64,000 nt of DNA from Acidobacteriaceae bacterium TAA 166 (GCA_000421065.1 ATWD01000001.1:3340001-3404000), one strand, 5' to 3'; numbered from the stretch's first letter, positions 51,859 to 62,602 are shown. The notes: generated by a model from the letters alone, not told the origin. Translations and numbers: made by a program.

Positions 51859-51874
51859 CGGTTGACGTCAACCG
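51859..51874. promoter_or_regulatory. perfect 16-bp palindrome upstream of the slipin gene
   Basis: CGGTTGACGTCAACCG is a perfect palindrome about 95 bp upstream of the slipin start and 60 bp upstream of the broken glucosidase fragment. Its symmetry and size suit a dimeric regulator. I cannot match it to a named regulon. Confidence 0.45.
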
Positions 51875-51932
51875 CAGGCGACTCTAGTGTCGGTCATAGA
51901 CTGAATCTACAAGGCCCAGACATCCGAACGAG

Positions 51933-52062
51933 GTGAAAGCATGGCCGGCGTGGAACACCGATCGTCTCAGACAGGCAAAGAGCGGCGAGAAGCCCTGGAA
52001 GCTCTGGGGACCCTATCTCAGCGAACGACAATGGGGAACCGTGCGCGAAGACTACTCTGCAT
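51933..52062 (+). pseudogene. 5' fragment of a GH63/MGH1-type glucosidase gene
   Basis: The frame from GTG 51933 reads [20 protein letters not shown] followed by [16 protein letters not shown]. This segment is a strongly conserved N-terminal hallmark of a large bacterial glucosidase family (GH63-like). After about residue 43 the similarity ends and the following [10 protein letters not shown] has no match, although whole enzymes are several hundred residues long. Only the beginning of the gene remains, so it is dead. The ribosome-binding and regulatory context of the original gene may be partly kept. Confidence 0.65.
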
Positions 52063-52324
52063 CGTCACCGGCGAAGAGCCGCTCGTCGGGGCGAAATAAT
52101 TTCGGCCTTCAAATCGGGGGCAGGGCTATCTCTTGCCTCCGATTTCCCTCCAACAGCAGGCCTTTTGCAGGCACAGTCACAAACCGCTTCCAAAGAAGCA
52201 GATGGCCGCTGCTGGCTCATTTCCTCACACTCTGTAAAATGATGAGCAACAGACCTGCGCAAACGCCGAAATTTACCTCGCCGTAATGCAAGCTTCCGCC
52301 TCTAAGGCGATTGGGGAGTTCGTG

Positions 52325-53995
52325 ATGGCACCTGCAAGCTTTGATGGACTGAGAATTCTCTCGCTCGAGTCGCGCCGTGCAACCGAGATGGCGAAGCTGA
52401 TCCGGACCTACGGCGGCGAGCCCTTCGTCGTGCCCTCCATGCGCGAGGTCCCGCTTGAATCCAACCGGCTAGCTCTCGACTTCATCGAACGGCTCCTCGT
52501 CGGGGAATTCGATCTCCTTATCTGCCTCACCGGCGTTGGGATGCGGGCCCTGATGACCATTGCCGAATCCGTAGGCAAGCGCGACGAGGTCATCGAGGCA
52601 TTGCGGAAAATTCGCATCGCGGCCCGCGGGCCCAAGCCCGTCGCCGTCCTCAAGGAACTCGCCATCCCCATCGCCACCGTCGCTCCCGAGCCCAACACCT
52701 GGCGCGAGATGATGACTGCCATCGAGCAGACCTTCGGCGAAACCCTCTCTGGCCTCCGCGTCGCCGTGCAGGAGTACGGCGCCACCAACCCCGAGCTGCT
52801 CGAAGCCCTCGCCACCCGAACCGCCGAGGTCACCAAGATTCCCGTCTACCAGTGGGCTCTTCCCGAGGACCTGCAGCCGCTGCGCGAGGCCGTGCTCGCC
52901 ATCGCCAGCGGAGGCGTCGACGTCCTGCTCTTCACCACTGCTGTCCAAGCGATCCACCTCTTCGAGGTGGCCACCCAGATGAGCTCCGTCGAAGACCTCC
53001 GAGCGGGACTTCGTTCCATCGTCGTTGTCTCCATCGGCCCCACTACCACCGAAGAGCTTGTTCACCAGGGCATCACCCCCGACTTCGAGCCCTCCCATCC
53101 CAAGATGGGCTTCCTAGTCAACGAGGCTGCGCAGCTGTCGGGCAAGCTGGTAGAGGAGAAGAAGAGCCGCAGCGCCCGCAGCATGAACGCTCGTCAGGCC
53201 GGCCTTCGCATCGCTGTCGCCCGCTCGGCCAGCGTTGAGACTGCCCCGGAGACGGCCGCCTCCGCAAGCGTTCAGGTGATCGAGCCCATAGACTTCCTGC
53301 ACGAGATCACCAGTCGTATCGCCTCAGCAGATTCTTTCCACAAGGTTTTGGGACGCATCGTCGATTTCGTGACTACCGTGATTCCATGTGACTCATGTTT
53401 TATCTATGTGCTTGAGGGAGAAAAGTTAATGTTGCGTGCCTCAAAGAACCCTCACGCCGACGTCATCGACTCCCTCGGCATCAAGCTCGGGCAGGGAATC
53501 ACCGGATGGGTCGCCGAGCACCGCGAGCCAGTGGTCCTCGCCGCGAACGCCTCCGACGATCCTCGCTTCAAGCAGTTCAAGAACCTACCCGAAGACCGCT
53601 TCGAAGCCATGCTTTCCACGCCCATCCTCTGCGCTGGGAAAGTGGTCGGGGTTGTGAATCTCCAACACCGTCTCTCCTACCAGCACACCACCAACGAGGT
53701 GCGTCTGCTCTCGACCATCGGCTATCTGGTCGGCGCTGAGGTCGAGCGCGCCCGCCTGGAGAACGAGAACGCGCAGCTGACCGGGCGTCTTGAGGCCCGC
53801 AAGGCGGTCGAGCGCGCCAAGGGAATCCTGCAGCGCGACATGCGCGTGGGCGAGGAAGAAGCCTACCGGATGATGCAGCGCGAGAGTCGCCAGCGGCGCA
53901 AATCGATGCTCGAGATCGCCGAGGCTATCCTGCTGGGCGAGGAGATCCGGAAGGGACAGCTGGCCGCCGAGCAGAAGCCGGTTTCGGGGAGCTAG
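52325..53995 (+). CDS. HemD-like / GAF / ANTAR fusion protein
   Basis: A 556-residue protein with three recognisable parts. Residues about 1-255 resemble uroporphyrinogen-III synthase: SFDGLRILSLESRRATEMAK, LICLTGVGMRALM, RIAARGPKPVAVLKEL, LLFTTAVQAIHLF and VVVSIGPTTTEELVHQGITP. A basic linker follows. Residues about 320-470 form a GAF domain (FIYVLEGEKLMLRA, LGQGITGWVAEHREPVVLAA, CAGKVVGVVNLQH). The C-terminus from about residue 490 is an ANTAR RNA-binding domain (KAVERAKGILQRDMRVGEEE, then AYRMMQRESRQRRKSMLEIA). The start at ATG 52325 has GGGGAG six bases upstream. No other haem synthesis gene is nearby, so it may sense rather than make tetrapyrrole. Function is inferred. Confidence 0.87.
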   Translation: MAPASFDGLRILSLESRRATEMAKLIRTYGGEPFVVPSMREVPLESNRLALDFIERLLVGEFDLLICLTGVGMRALMTIAESVGKRDEVIEALRKIRIAARGPKPVAVLKELAIPIATVAPEPNTWREMMTAIEQTFGETLSGLRVAVQEYGATNPELLEALATRTAEVTKIPVYQWALPEDLQPLREAVLAIASGGVDVLLFTTAVQAIHLFEVATQMSSVEDLRAGLRSIVVVSIGPTTTEELVHQGITPDFEPSHPKMGFLVNEAAQLSGKLVEEKKSRSARSMNARQAGLRIAVARSASVETAPETAASASVQVIEPIDFLHEITSRIASADSFHKVLGRIVDFVTTVIPCDSCFIYVLEGEKLMLRASKNPHADVIDSLGIKLGQGITGWVAEHREPVVLAANASDDPRFKQFKNLPEDRFEAMLSTPILCAGKVVGVVNLQHRLSYQHTTNEVRLLSTIGYLVGAEVERARLENENAQLTGRLEARKAVERAKGILQRDMRVGEEEAYRMMQRESRQRRKSMLEIAEAILLGEEIRKGQLAAEQKPVSGS

Positions 53996-54030
53996 AAAAG
54001 GGAGCTCGTGTCGACCTGTTTTTGGTAGGA

Positions 54031-54205
54031 GCCAGGCGCTGCCACGCGGGCGGCGCACTCTTCGTGACGTGTATACCGGCTTCGCCGTAGGCCTCCTACG
54101 GTTCGGCGCAAAGATTTTTCCTGCGACCAACGGGAGCCCCACCCCGAAGGGAGTACATGCGTCACGAAGTGACCGCTCCACGCGCAGTGGGCCCGGCCGG
54201 CAGGC
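54031..54205. repeat. dispersed imperfect-palindrome repeat, copy R12 (full length)
   Basis: The left tip is GCCAGGCGCTGCCACGCGGG. Inside are GTGACGTGTATACCGGCTTC, GCCGTAGGCCTCC, a centre near 54112-54124, then GCGACCAACGGGAGCC, CCGAAGGGAGTACATGCGTC and the right outer arm GTGACCGCTCCACGCGCAGT with tip GGCCCGGCCGGCAGGC. The tips are in the same order as in R1 and opposite to R2 and R7. It lies between the HemD-GAF-ANTAR gene and the DUF155 gene, which converge. Confidence 0.88.
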
Positions 54206-54228
54206 TATACGTGTTGCTACTTCTACCC

Positions 54229-55347
54229 CTAAAAGCCCTTGCCGCGGAAGAGGTAGATGAGTTCGATGACGAGGATAATTACGACGGCCGACTCAAGAAA
54301 GAAGGCCCGGCTCTGGTTGAACTGGTCGACCATGAACCGGTAGAGATCTTCGGCGGTGTTGATCTTCTGGTTGACCAGGTCTTTATAGTCGGGCACGCCC
54401 ACCTTGGCGGCAGCGAGACGGTAGAGGCGGGCCGCGAACATATCGCTCAAAAACTTGATGGCGTTATCGGCGTGTTCAGTGAGCTCCATCACGTCGAGCA
54501 GAACCGTGTGCAGACGATTGGCCGAGCTGGCGCGATGCCAGCGCGCAAAGAAGCCCGGGCGTTGCTCAAAGGAGTCGTAGACAGAGGCCAGCACCTCGGT
54601 GAGGACGCCGTCGTAGTGGCGGAACTCGAGCAGTTGCGAGTTGGCGTATTCCAGCAGCTGGATCGCGGCCTCGGCTCCCGAGGGGGTGTCGTAGAGAAAG
54701 GCTGCATTCCATCCGATGATAGAGATGTCGGTGGGGTAGTAGGAGATGCTGGACTGGAGGATCTCCTGACACTCATGGACGGACAGGGTCTGGGTATCTC
54801 CACGGACCACCTGAGCGATGCGGGGGCCACGGGTGGTGATCAACTCGGGTGCGGTGGGCGTGCCGGTGAGATGGCGGATGTGGATGATGAGATAGTCCTC
54901 GGAGAGCCAGTCGGCGCTGGTGTGAGGCTTGACCAGCGCGGGAGCCGCGACTTCGAGGCGGCGGCGCACGATTCCGGAGGAGTGGGCTGCGAAGTCGATC
55001 TCCCATCCCCAGCGGCTGGTGAGGGCGATGAGATCCTCCCAGGAGCCGGAGAAGGGAAGCTGAAGCAGCACGGAGACGACGCCGTAATCGTAGTACTTGA
55101 TGATGCCCTGAAGTTTTTCGCCGCTGTCGAGCACGAGGGGCTCACTGGGTTCGACGACGGGGGGACGTTCGTAGCGGATGTAACCGGGCGCGGGATGCTT
55201 GAGGGCCGGCTGCTGGAGCCTGGGGGCGCTCAGGAGCTCTCGCAGGCGATCCAGACGGATCTCCTCGGAGACGTCGTACTGCAGCAGAACATAGATGGTG
55301 CCGGTGAGAACTTCAGGTTCGTGCACGAGGTGGGAGGAGGAGGCCAT
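54229..55347 (-). CDS. DUF155 / RMD1-YagE-family membrane protein
   Basis: A 372-residue protein of the RMD1 family known from yeast mitochondria (Rmd1, Rmd8) and many bacteria. GTIYVLLQYDVSEEIRLDRL is the opening. AAIQLLEYANSQLLEFRHYD and HTVLLDVMELTEHADNAIKF are the conserved helical core. VPDYKDLVNQKINTAEDLYR precedes a single C-terminal membrane helix (LESAVVIILVIELIYLF). Function in bacteria is not established. It follows the DUF763 gene by 75 bp on the same strand. Confidence 0.88.
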   Translation of the reverse strand: MASSSHLVHEPEVLTGTIYVLLQYDVSEEIRLDRLRELLSAPRLQQPALKHPAPGYIRYERPPVVEPSEPLVLDSGEKLQGIIKYYDYGVVSVLLQLPFSGSWEDLIALTSRWGWEIDFAAHSSGIVRRRLEVAAPALVKPHTSADWLSEDYLIIHIRHLTGTPTAPELITTRGPRIAQVVRGDTQTLSVHECQEILQSSISYYPTDISIIGWNAAFLYDTPSGAEAAIQLLEYANSQLLEFRHYDGVLTEVLASVYDSFEQRPGFFARWHRASSANRLHTVLLDVMELTEHADNAIKFLSDMFAARLYRLAAAKVGVPDYKDLVNQKINTAEDLYRFMVDQFNQSRAFFLESAVVIILVIELIYLFRGKGF

Positions 55348-55422
55348 CGTGGGAATAGTATCGCTTGACGGGTAAGCGGTGCGTGTGAAAAGGGAAGATC
55401 GCCGCGGTAAGATACTGCATCC

Positions 55423-56637
55423 CTAGAACAGGGAACACTGGAGCGGAGCGGGCTTTCGCTTTGTCTCGACGCGATCGTCCATCACGGTACGACCTCCGAC
55501 CGACTTCGAGATCTCCCACTCCCTCGCTACGGTCTTGTGAAAATCGGCAAGCGGATCCTGCGAGCTCTCGACTGCGCGTGTCAGCTGATCAAGCCGGCGA
55601 AATCCTTCCAGCTTTTCGGTGTGGTTAAGCCGTGCGGCATGGAGTGAGCGGCGAAGCACGGCCAACGACTCGTCGTATGCCTTGAGCGGAACTGGAAAGG
55701 GGTGCCCATCCTTGCCTCCGTGCGCAAACGAGAAGCGCGCGGGGTCGGAGAAGCGGCTGGGTGTCCCGTGAACGACCTCCGCGATGAGCGCAAGGGACTG
55801 CAGCGTTCTTGGACCCAGCCCTTCGACCAGGAGCAAGGAGGAGAAGTCGCGAAGCTCCTTCTGGTGGGCTACGGCGAGCACCGCTCCCAGGCGTTTCAGG
55901 TCGATGTCTTTCGGCCGAACGTCGTGATGCGCGGGCATCGTTAACTTTCGCGCGTCGTTCAGCGATGCTTCGACGGGCATCTCTGCGATCGTCAAGAGAG
56001 CGTCCCTTGCGCGGTCTGCCCTGACATCGGCGAGATTCAGGATCTTGCCCTGGGGCTGGCCCATGATGGCGGTGTGGGGATCGGAGCAGAAGTCGCGCAC
56101 TGCGGCCGAGTGCCAGTGATAGCGCCGAGCGAGTCTGGTAGATTCGCTCATCCCTTGCTGGACCACAGCCCACTCCCCTTGTTTCGTGATGACGAAGGCG
56201 TGGAGATAAAGCTGAAACCCGTCGGCAATTGCATTGTTGTCCACGCGTGCGGTCAGACGGCTGGTACGCGCCAGGGCGTCTCCATCGAGGCCGGTTCTGA
56301 GGCCGAAGGAGCGCAGCTCCTCGGGGGTACGCACAGAGTGTCTTCCTCGACCTCCGCACACTATCAGACCTAGGTCGTCGAAGCGAGAATTCAGCCCGCG
56401 TTTCAAAGCCCGCATGACGGAGGTTGTGATTCCCGAGGAGTGCCAGTCCATCCCCATGACGGCACCGAAGGCCTGGAACCAGAAGGGATCGCTTATGCGG
56501 GACAAGAACTCGCTGGCGCCGTGCCCCATCAATATGCACTCGGTGATTGCGGTCCCCATGACTGTCATCCTTTCGGCGAGCCAGGGAGGTACACGGCCGT
56601 TGTGCAAGGGAAGATCGGCGGTGCCAGAGCGTTTCAT
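55423..56637 (-). CDS. DUF763 protein
   Basis: A 404-residue protein with the family start MKRSGTADLPLHNGRVPPWL. Conserved segments are FWFQAFGAVMGMDWHSSGIT, HSVRTPEELRS, QGMSESTRLARRYHWHS and VEGLGPRTLQSLALIAEVVH. DUF763 proteins occur in archaea and bacteria; the helix-hairpin-helix-like VEGLGPRTLQSLAL suggests DNA binding. The biochemical role is unknown. The 507-bp stretch upstream holds no intact gene. Confidence 0.87.
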   Translation of the reverse strand: MKRSGTADLPLHNGRVPPWLAERMTVMGTAITECILMGHGASEFLSRISDPFWFQAFGAVMGMDWHSSGITTSVMRALKRGLNSRFDDLGLIVCGGRGRHSVRTPEELRSFGLRTGLDGDALARTSRLTARVDNNAIADGFQLYLHAFVITKQGEWAVVQQGMSESTRLARRYHWHSAAVRDFCSDPHTAIMGQPQGKILNLADVRADRARDALLTIAEMPVEASLNDARKLTMPAHHDVRPKDIDLKRLGAVLAVAHQKELRDFSSLLLVEGLGPRTLQSLALIAEVVHGTPSRFSDPARFSFAHGGKDGHPFPVPLKAYDESLAVLRRSLHAARLNHTEKLEGFRRLDQLTRAVESSQDPLADFHKTVAREWEISKSVGGRTVMDDRVETKRKPAPLQCSLF

Positions 56638-56869
56638 CTTTCTATTTTCGCCCTATATTCGCTTGCAATCAATCCATGGCTCCCAGCCTGCTTGAGCTGT
56701 CCCAATACGCTGCCGGTTTGCTATCAGACGCTTATGCACTACGATGCAACCTCCACTGGTCTCGCGGTCAGTCCAAGAGGCTTGGGGTCGATCGTCTCCT
56801 CCATCACGGGTTGGTTTTCTGGCCTCGCGGATGAATCCGAAGTGGATCGTCGCTGCGGGGTTTATCACT

Positions 56870-57067
56870 TTGGCTGTCCCCACAATATGGCTCAGTATTT
56901 TCGATCTCCGTCTGCTTGTGCCAGTACCAATCTACGATGCCTGGAAGGACTCAGATAGGCAGCATGACAAAGATCATATAGCGCAGTGTGGTGTCCTCCA
57001 CATCTGTATCGCTGAAGTCGATCTTTCGGACTGGACTGCTAAGAAAATTGCGCAAAGTCAGGCTCAT
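56870..57067 (-). pseudogene. possible remnant of a small membrane protein gene
   Basis: The minus strand from ATG 57067 reads SLTLRNFLSSPVRKIDFSDT then DVEDTTLRYMIFVMLPI, stops at TGA 56951-56953, and continues in frame as VLPGIVDWYWHKQTEIENT. The last piece resembles the DYxxHRxTxIExTxG segment of an uncharacterised bacterial membrane-protein family. No clear continuation follows. The rest of 56638-57144 shows nothing else I recognise; a plus-strand frame there (56744-57076) has no family likeness. Confidence 0.35.
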
Positions 57068-57144
57068 AGAGACTGAGATGCGGACAGCAGGTTGCTGACG
57101 GCGCATGCATTTAAAGGAGTGAGGAAAAACGGCTCCAATCCAAA

Positions 57145-57546
57145 TTAGTCGGCTTTGATGATGCTTATTGTCCCATTTCGTTCAAGGATGGTGTATTTGA
57201 TCTCATGAATTGATGTGAGGTTCTTTGTTCTGCCGACAGCCATCACGTCTTCCGGATTGAGCCAGCCGCATTCCTCGCATAACCTCCTCTTGCCACTCCC
57301 CATTTTTGAACAAGGTCAGAGGAGTTCTATCAATGATGCGTCCTAGGCGTGGGAACTGGATTTCAACCATGATACGAAGCGATGCATGAGCCCAACCGTG
57401 ACTATAGCCGTTACACAATTTGTCATCGAGCGATCGTTGCCCACGGTTGCAAGAATAATGACGCCTCCAATGGGAAATACGATCACGAATTCAAATAAAG
57501 TGAGCTGGGCACCTGGGCGGCGACTTAGAGCCCGCACCGTTAGCAA
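57145..57546 (-). pseudogene. DUF421 (YetF-type) membrane protein gene, broken by frameshifts
   Basis: Three reading frames on the minus strand line up as one YetF/DUF421 protein. The first (from TTG 57546) reads AQLTLFEFVIVFPIGGVIIL followed by ATVGNDRSMTNCVTAIVTVG, the membrane part. The second reads FPRLGRIIDRTPLTLFKNGE then WQEEVMRGMRL, the start of the soluble domain. The third reads LNPEDVMAVGRTKNLTSIHE then IKYTILERNGTISIIKAD and ends at 57145. Each part continues where the former breaks off, so two frameshifts have killed the gene. It ends at the same place as the oppositely directed HbpS-like remnant. Confidence 0.72.
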
Positions 57547-57859
57547 AAAGCCATCGGAGGCATCATCGTCTTCGATGGGGGCCTTCCACTCTATGCTCCC
57601 GATGGCAGAATTGTCGGGGGCCTCGGCCTCAGCGGCGATACCTCATACACGGATCACGTGGAAGGATGAGACATCAGCTTGCACTCGATGCCGTTCCCAT
57701 GGGTCCTAGCCCGAACCACAACGACAACATGATCCTTGACTTTCAAAACAACGTCAGCGCAAGTGGTTCGGGCATCCATCCTGCAAAGGGGGAACGGAGG
57801 CCGACCGCATCATTCGTAGCTTGTCCAAGGACTTTCCGACCGGCCCACGTAAAAGATAA
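57544..57859 (+). pseudogene. GlcG/HbpS-like (DUF336) heme-binding protein gene, broken
   Basis: Frame one reads AIGGIIVFDGGLPLYAPDGR then IVGGLGLSGDTSYTDHV, the hallmark of GlcG/HbpS-type proteins, and stops at 57669. Frame two reads RHQLALDAVPMGPSPNHNDN then MILDFQNNVSASG. Frame three reads FGHPSCKGGTEADRIIRSLS then KDFPTGPRKR and stops at 57859. The pieces follow each other as a single protein that has lost its N-terminal part. The nearest intact genes are katG and fur. Bases 57860-58062 show nothing else recognisable. Confidence 0.7.
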
Positions 57860-58062
57860 GCGGGACCTAAGCCGCATCTTGAGGGAATGCCCTCCGTGGA
57901 GCTGCATCCTATCTGTCGTACCACCGATGAGATCGGCGATCAAGGCATCTCCGACCACCTCTTTGGGAGAAGCTGCCGTTGTGCCATTCCAGATCATTGC
58001 GCGAACAGACTATTAAGGAAGGAAGAGGCTAATACCTGGGGAGCATCGTTACTTTATTTATC

Positions 58063-58101
58063 AATACAGAAGGGCTACCTTGCGTGTAGCCCTTCTGTAT
58101 T
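58063..58101 (-). terminator. terminator hairpin after katG
   Basis: AATACAGAAGGGCTAC (58063-58078) and GTAGCCCTTCTGTATT (58086-58101) form a perfect 16-bp stem with a 7-base loop, 26 bp past the katG stop. No long U-tract follows on the minus strand. The stem strength and position still indicate a transcript end. Confidence 0.65.
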
Positions 58102-58126
58102 GCAGAGTTGAGGTGCAACCGACGAA

Positions 58127-60484
<2,358 letters not shown>

Positions 60485-60509
60485 TCAGTTCGGTTAGTGA
60501 GTGGAGGGG

Positions 60510-60959
60510 TTAGCTGTGTTTTGCTTTCTGGCACGCAGCGCAGATTCCTATTACGTCGATCGCGTAGCGTTCCACCTGAAAGCCTCCAAGCAACCGTCCC
60601 GGTGTTGGGAGGACGCCGAGATCCTTTTCTTCGATGTCGGTGATGGCCTTGCAACGCGAGCAGACCATATGGTGGTGGAGGTGGCTGTTCAGCTCGACTC
60701 GGAGGGAGCCGTGGTGCATGCTGACTTCTTTTAGCACACCTTTCTCGACGAAAAGATGAATGTTCTTGTAAACCGTCGCGAGGGAGATTGCGGGTATACG
60801 CTTCTTGACTCGAGCATAGACCTCTTCCGGGCTGGGGTGGCCGGGCATCCTCTGCATGATTTCATAGAGAACCTGGCGCTGGTGGGTCGCGGTCAGCCCG
60901 TGATCCGCACAAAGCTCACGGAAGGGACGGGTCTCGACGCTAGGAGAAGTCTGCATCAA
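60510..60959 (-). CDS. Fur-family regulator (PerR-like)
   Basis: A 149-residue metalloregulator. The winged helix spans HGLTATHQRQVLYEIMQRMP and PEEVYARVKKRIPAISLATV. YKNIHLFVEKGVLKEV is the recognition region. NSHLHHHMVCSRCKAITDIE has the His cluster and the first CxxC, and IGICAACQKA the second CxxC of the zinc site. Position before katG on the same strand, and length, favour a PerR-type peroxide sensor over Fur; the discriminating residues cannot be settled by eye. It probably represses itself (see the box at 60968). Confidence 0.9.
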   Translation of the reverse strand: MMQTSPSVETRPFRELCADHGLTATHQRQVLYEIMQRMPGHPSPEEVYARVKKRIPAISLATVYKNIHLFVEKGVLKEVSMHHGSLRVELNSHLHHHMVCSRCKAITDIEEKDLGVLPTPGRLLGGFQVERYAIDVIGICAACQKAKHS

Positions 60960-60967
60960 GAGCTAGT

Positions 60968-60985
60968 AAATGATAATTATTCTTG
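60968..60985. promoter_or_regulatory. Fur/PerR-type operator upstream of the regulator gene
   Basis: AAATGATAATTATTCTTG, centred on the palindrome ATAATTAT (60973-60980), resembles Fur and PerR boxes (TTATAATTATTATAA type). It lies 9 to 26 bases upstream of the fur start, so it would block its transcription. This is the expected place for autoregulation. Confidence 0.6.
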
Positions 60986-61087
60986 TTCGTCAAGCGGCGA
61001 TCAGTGCAAGCAGCGTTTCCTGTGGTCGCTGAGAGCTATTCGAGCCGTGTTTAGCTGCCATCTAAAGTGCTGTCATCATGGAGCAGG

Positions 61088-61927
61088 ATGCAAACATTCG
61101 TGCCTTACAAAGGCAATAGCTATAAATGGAGTCTGCCCACCCTCATTGGGCTTACGATTGCGACGCTCTGGGCTGCGCACGCGTTTGTCTTCTTTGCGCA
61201 TGAATATGCTCACGCGTTTACGGCCTGGGCGCTTGGATGGAAGCGGAATCCTCTGGCGCTCAACTATGCTCATCCGACACTGACAGTTTTGCTGGTTCAG
61301 CTTGGAATTAGCCAGAACGTCGATGAAGCTCCGATTTTTGCCAGCAGACACGGTTACCAGGCCGCTCTGATCAGCGCGGCAGGAGCTGTTTTGGGAAATG
61401 CCCTCGTTACCTACACCTTGAGCAGATGGCTGTACCGATTTGCGCAAAGGCACGCTGCTCGAGGATGGGCCATGCTTGCGTATTGGATGACTGTGGCCAG
61501 CATCGGCAACTTTATCGACTATGTCCCTGTCCGCACCTTCATCATTGGAACGGATCTTGATCAGGATATGTTTGCGGTGGAGCGGGGTTTTGGCTGGTCG
61601 CCATGGACCCTTCTTTTTGTCTTCGGCATACCAACTATTCTTGCTGTTGGCTATTTCTTTCTCCGAATTCAGCCCGAAACGCTGACGTGGTTTTTTCCTC
61701 GCTGGAGAGCGCAGCGGGTGTTTGTGGCGGTCGTTACGTCATTCTTTCTATTTGCTTTTTATAGCGCAGCGGGTTGGGCTGATGGCGGCTTGATCGCTCA
61801 CAGGATGTCCGTAGCATCTGTGTGCATCGTTGCTGCCACCATGGCAGTTTTAACTGCGTTTCTGTCTACAACGGGCGGTTGCCACAGCTATTTTGGCAAG
61901 GACAGCGTTATGCAGTCTCGGAATTAG
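61088..61927 (+). CDS. polytopic membrane protein with HEYAH motif (membrane metalloprotease-like)
   Basis: About 279 residues starting at ATG 61088 (MQTFVPYKG); ATG 61067 is an earlier option. There are six or so membrane helices. HAFVFFAHEYAHAFTAWALG has an HExxH in the first helix. VASIGNFIDYVPVRTFIIGT is a later NxxDxxPxR segment, resembling the second active-site motif of site-2-protease-type membrane enzymes. The family is not one I can name. The product could be an intramembrane metalloprotease or an inactive relative. It is alone on the plus strand between fur and a decayed region. Confidence 0.65.
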   Translation: MQTFVPYKGNSYKWSLPTLIGLTIATLWAAHAFVFFAHEYAHAFTAWALGWKRNPLALNYAHPTLTVLLVQLGISQNVDEAPIFASRHGYQAALISAAGAVLGNALVTYTLSRWLYRFAQRHAARGWAMLAYWMTVASIGNFIDYVPVRTFIIGTDLDQDMFAVERGFGWSPWTLLFVFGIPTILAVGYFFLRIQPETLTWFFPRWRAQRVFVAVVTSFFLFAFYSAAGWADGGLIAHRMSVASVCIVAATMAVLTAFLSTTGGCHSYFGKDSVMQSRN

Positions 61928-62086
61928 TATGGAAATGCGCTTCTCGTGTTCCAAGATTGCTGCAGAAAAGCTAACTTTTGGCTGATACTCGGTCGTGATG
62001 AGCGCCTTCGCAATGATGCGCTCGCCACGAGCAACTGCCGATGACTGCTGGTGGGCCGGGCCAAGTCCGGCTTTGGAGTAGTCTAT

Positions 62087-62560
62087 CTATTCGAGATCGG
62101 CGATCAACTCCGGACTGGTCGGGCGCTATCCCAACTGTTGGCGGGTCTGCGCGCTTGACGCTGGCATATCGAAGCCCGCGAACATCGCGAGCCGGCAAAA
62201 TGAGCTTGCGCTTCCTCCGGAGAGAGACTGACCACGGGCACCTTCAAACCTTGGCCGATGACTTCAGCGACGGTCCGATCCGATGAGCGGGAAGTGCCGA
62301 GAGTCTCAATCGCGTGCAGGTCCTTTTCGCAGTTTGCCACGGAGTTCGAGAAGCCGTGGTCAAAGGCAATGTGGATTACGCTGTCGGATTTGGCGGCCCC
62401 GATGCAGAGGCTTTCCGGATCTCAAAGTTCCCTTGTGCACCTCGGCACCCGCGGCGGTGGAGAGAGTGGGAGCCCGCGTCCGACCGAGCGCCTGATGACC
62501 CGCTTTAGTCAAGTGACCCGCAATGTGCTTCGCTGCATCGATCCGATCGAAGGGTTTCGT
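62087..62560 (-). pseudogene. NAD(P)-dependent SDR/epimerase gene, decayed
   Basis: Minus-strand pieces of one protein in different frames. HLTKAGHQALGRTRAPTLST begins the nucleotide fold, then ESLCIGAAKSDSVIHIAFDH and GFSNSVANCEKDLHAIETLG the middle. Next to that, without the usual 100 or more residues between, comes VAEVIGQGLKVPVVSLSPEE with AQAHF. The end is MFAGFDMPASSAQTRQQLG, a TAG where Trp is expected, then RPTSPELIADLE and a stop at 62087. Frameshifts, one stop and an internal deletion are evident, so the gene is dead. Bases 61928-62086 show nothing recognised. Confidence 0.7.
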
Positions 62561-62602
62561 GTAGAGTGACGCCGCAGCGGACTCTCATCCATAAGGTGAT
62601 GG

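Noticed and set aside
56744..57076. Plus-strand open frame of 110 codons
   Set aside because: No recognisable motif, poor codon pattern, and the opposite strand shows a better though weak remnant.
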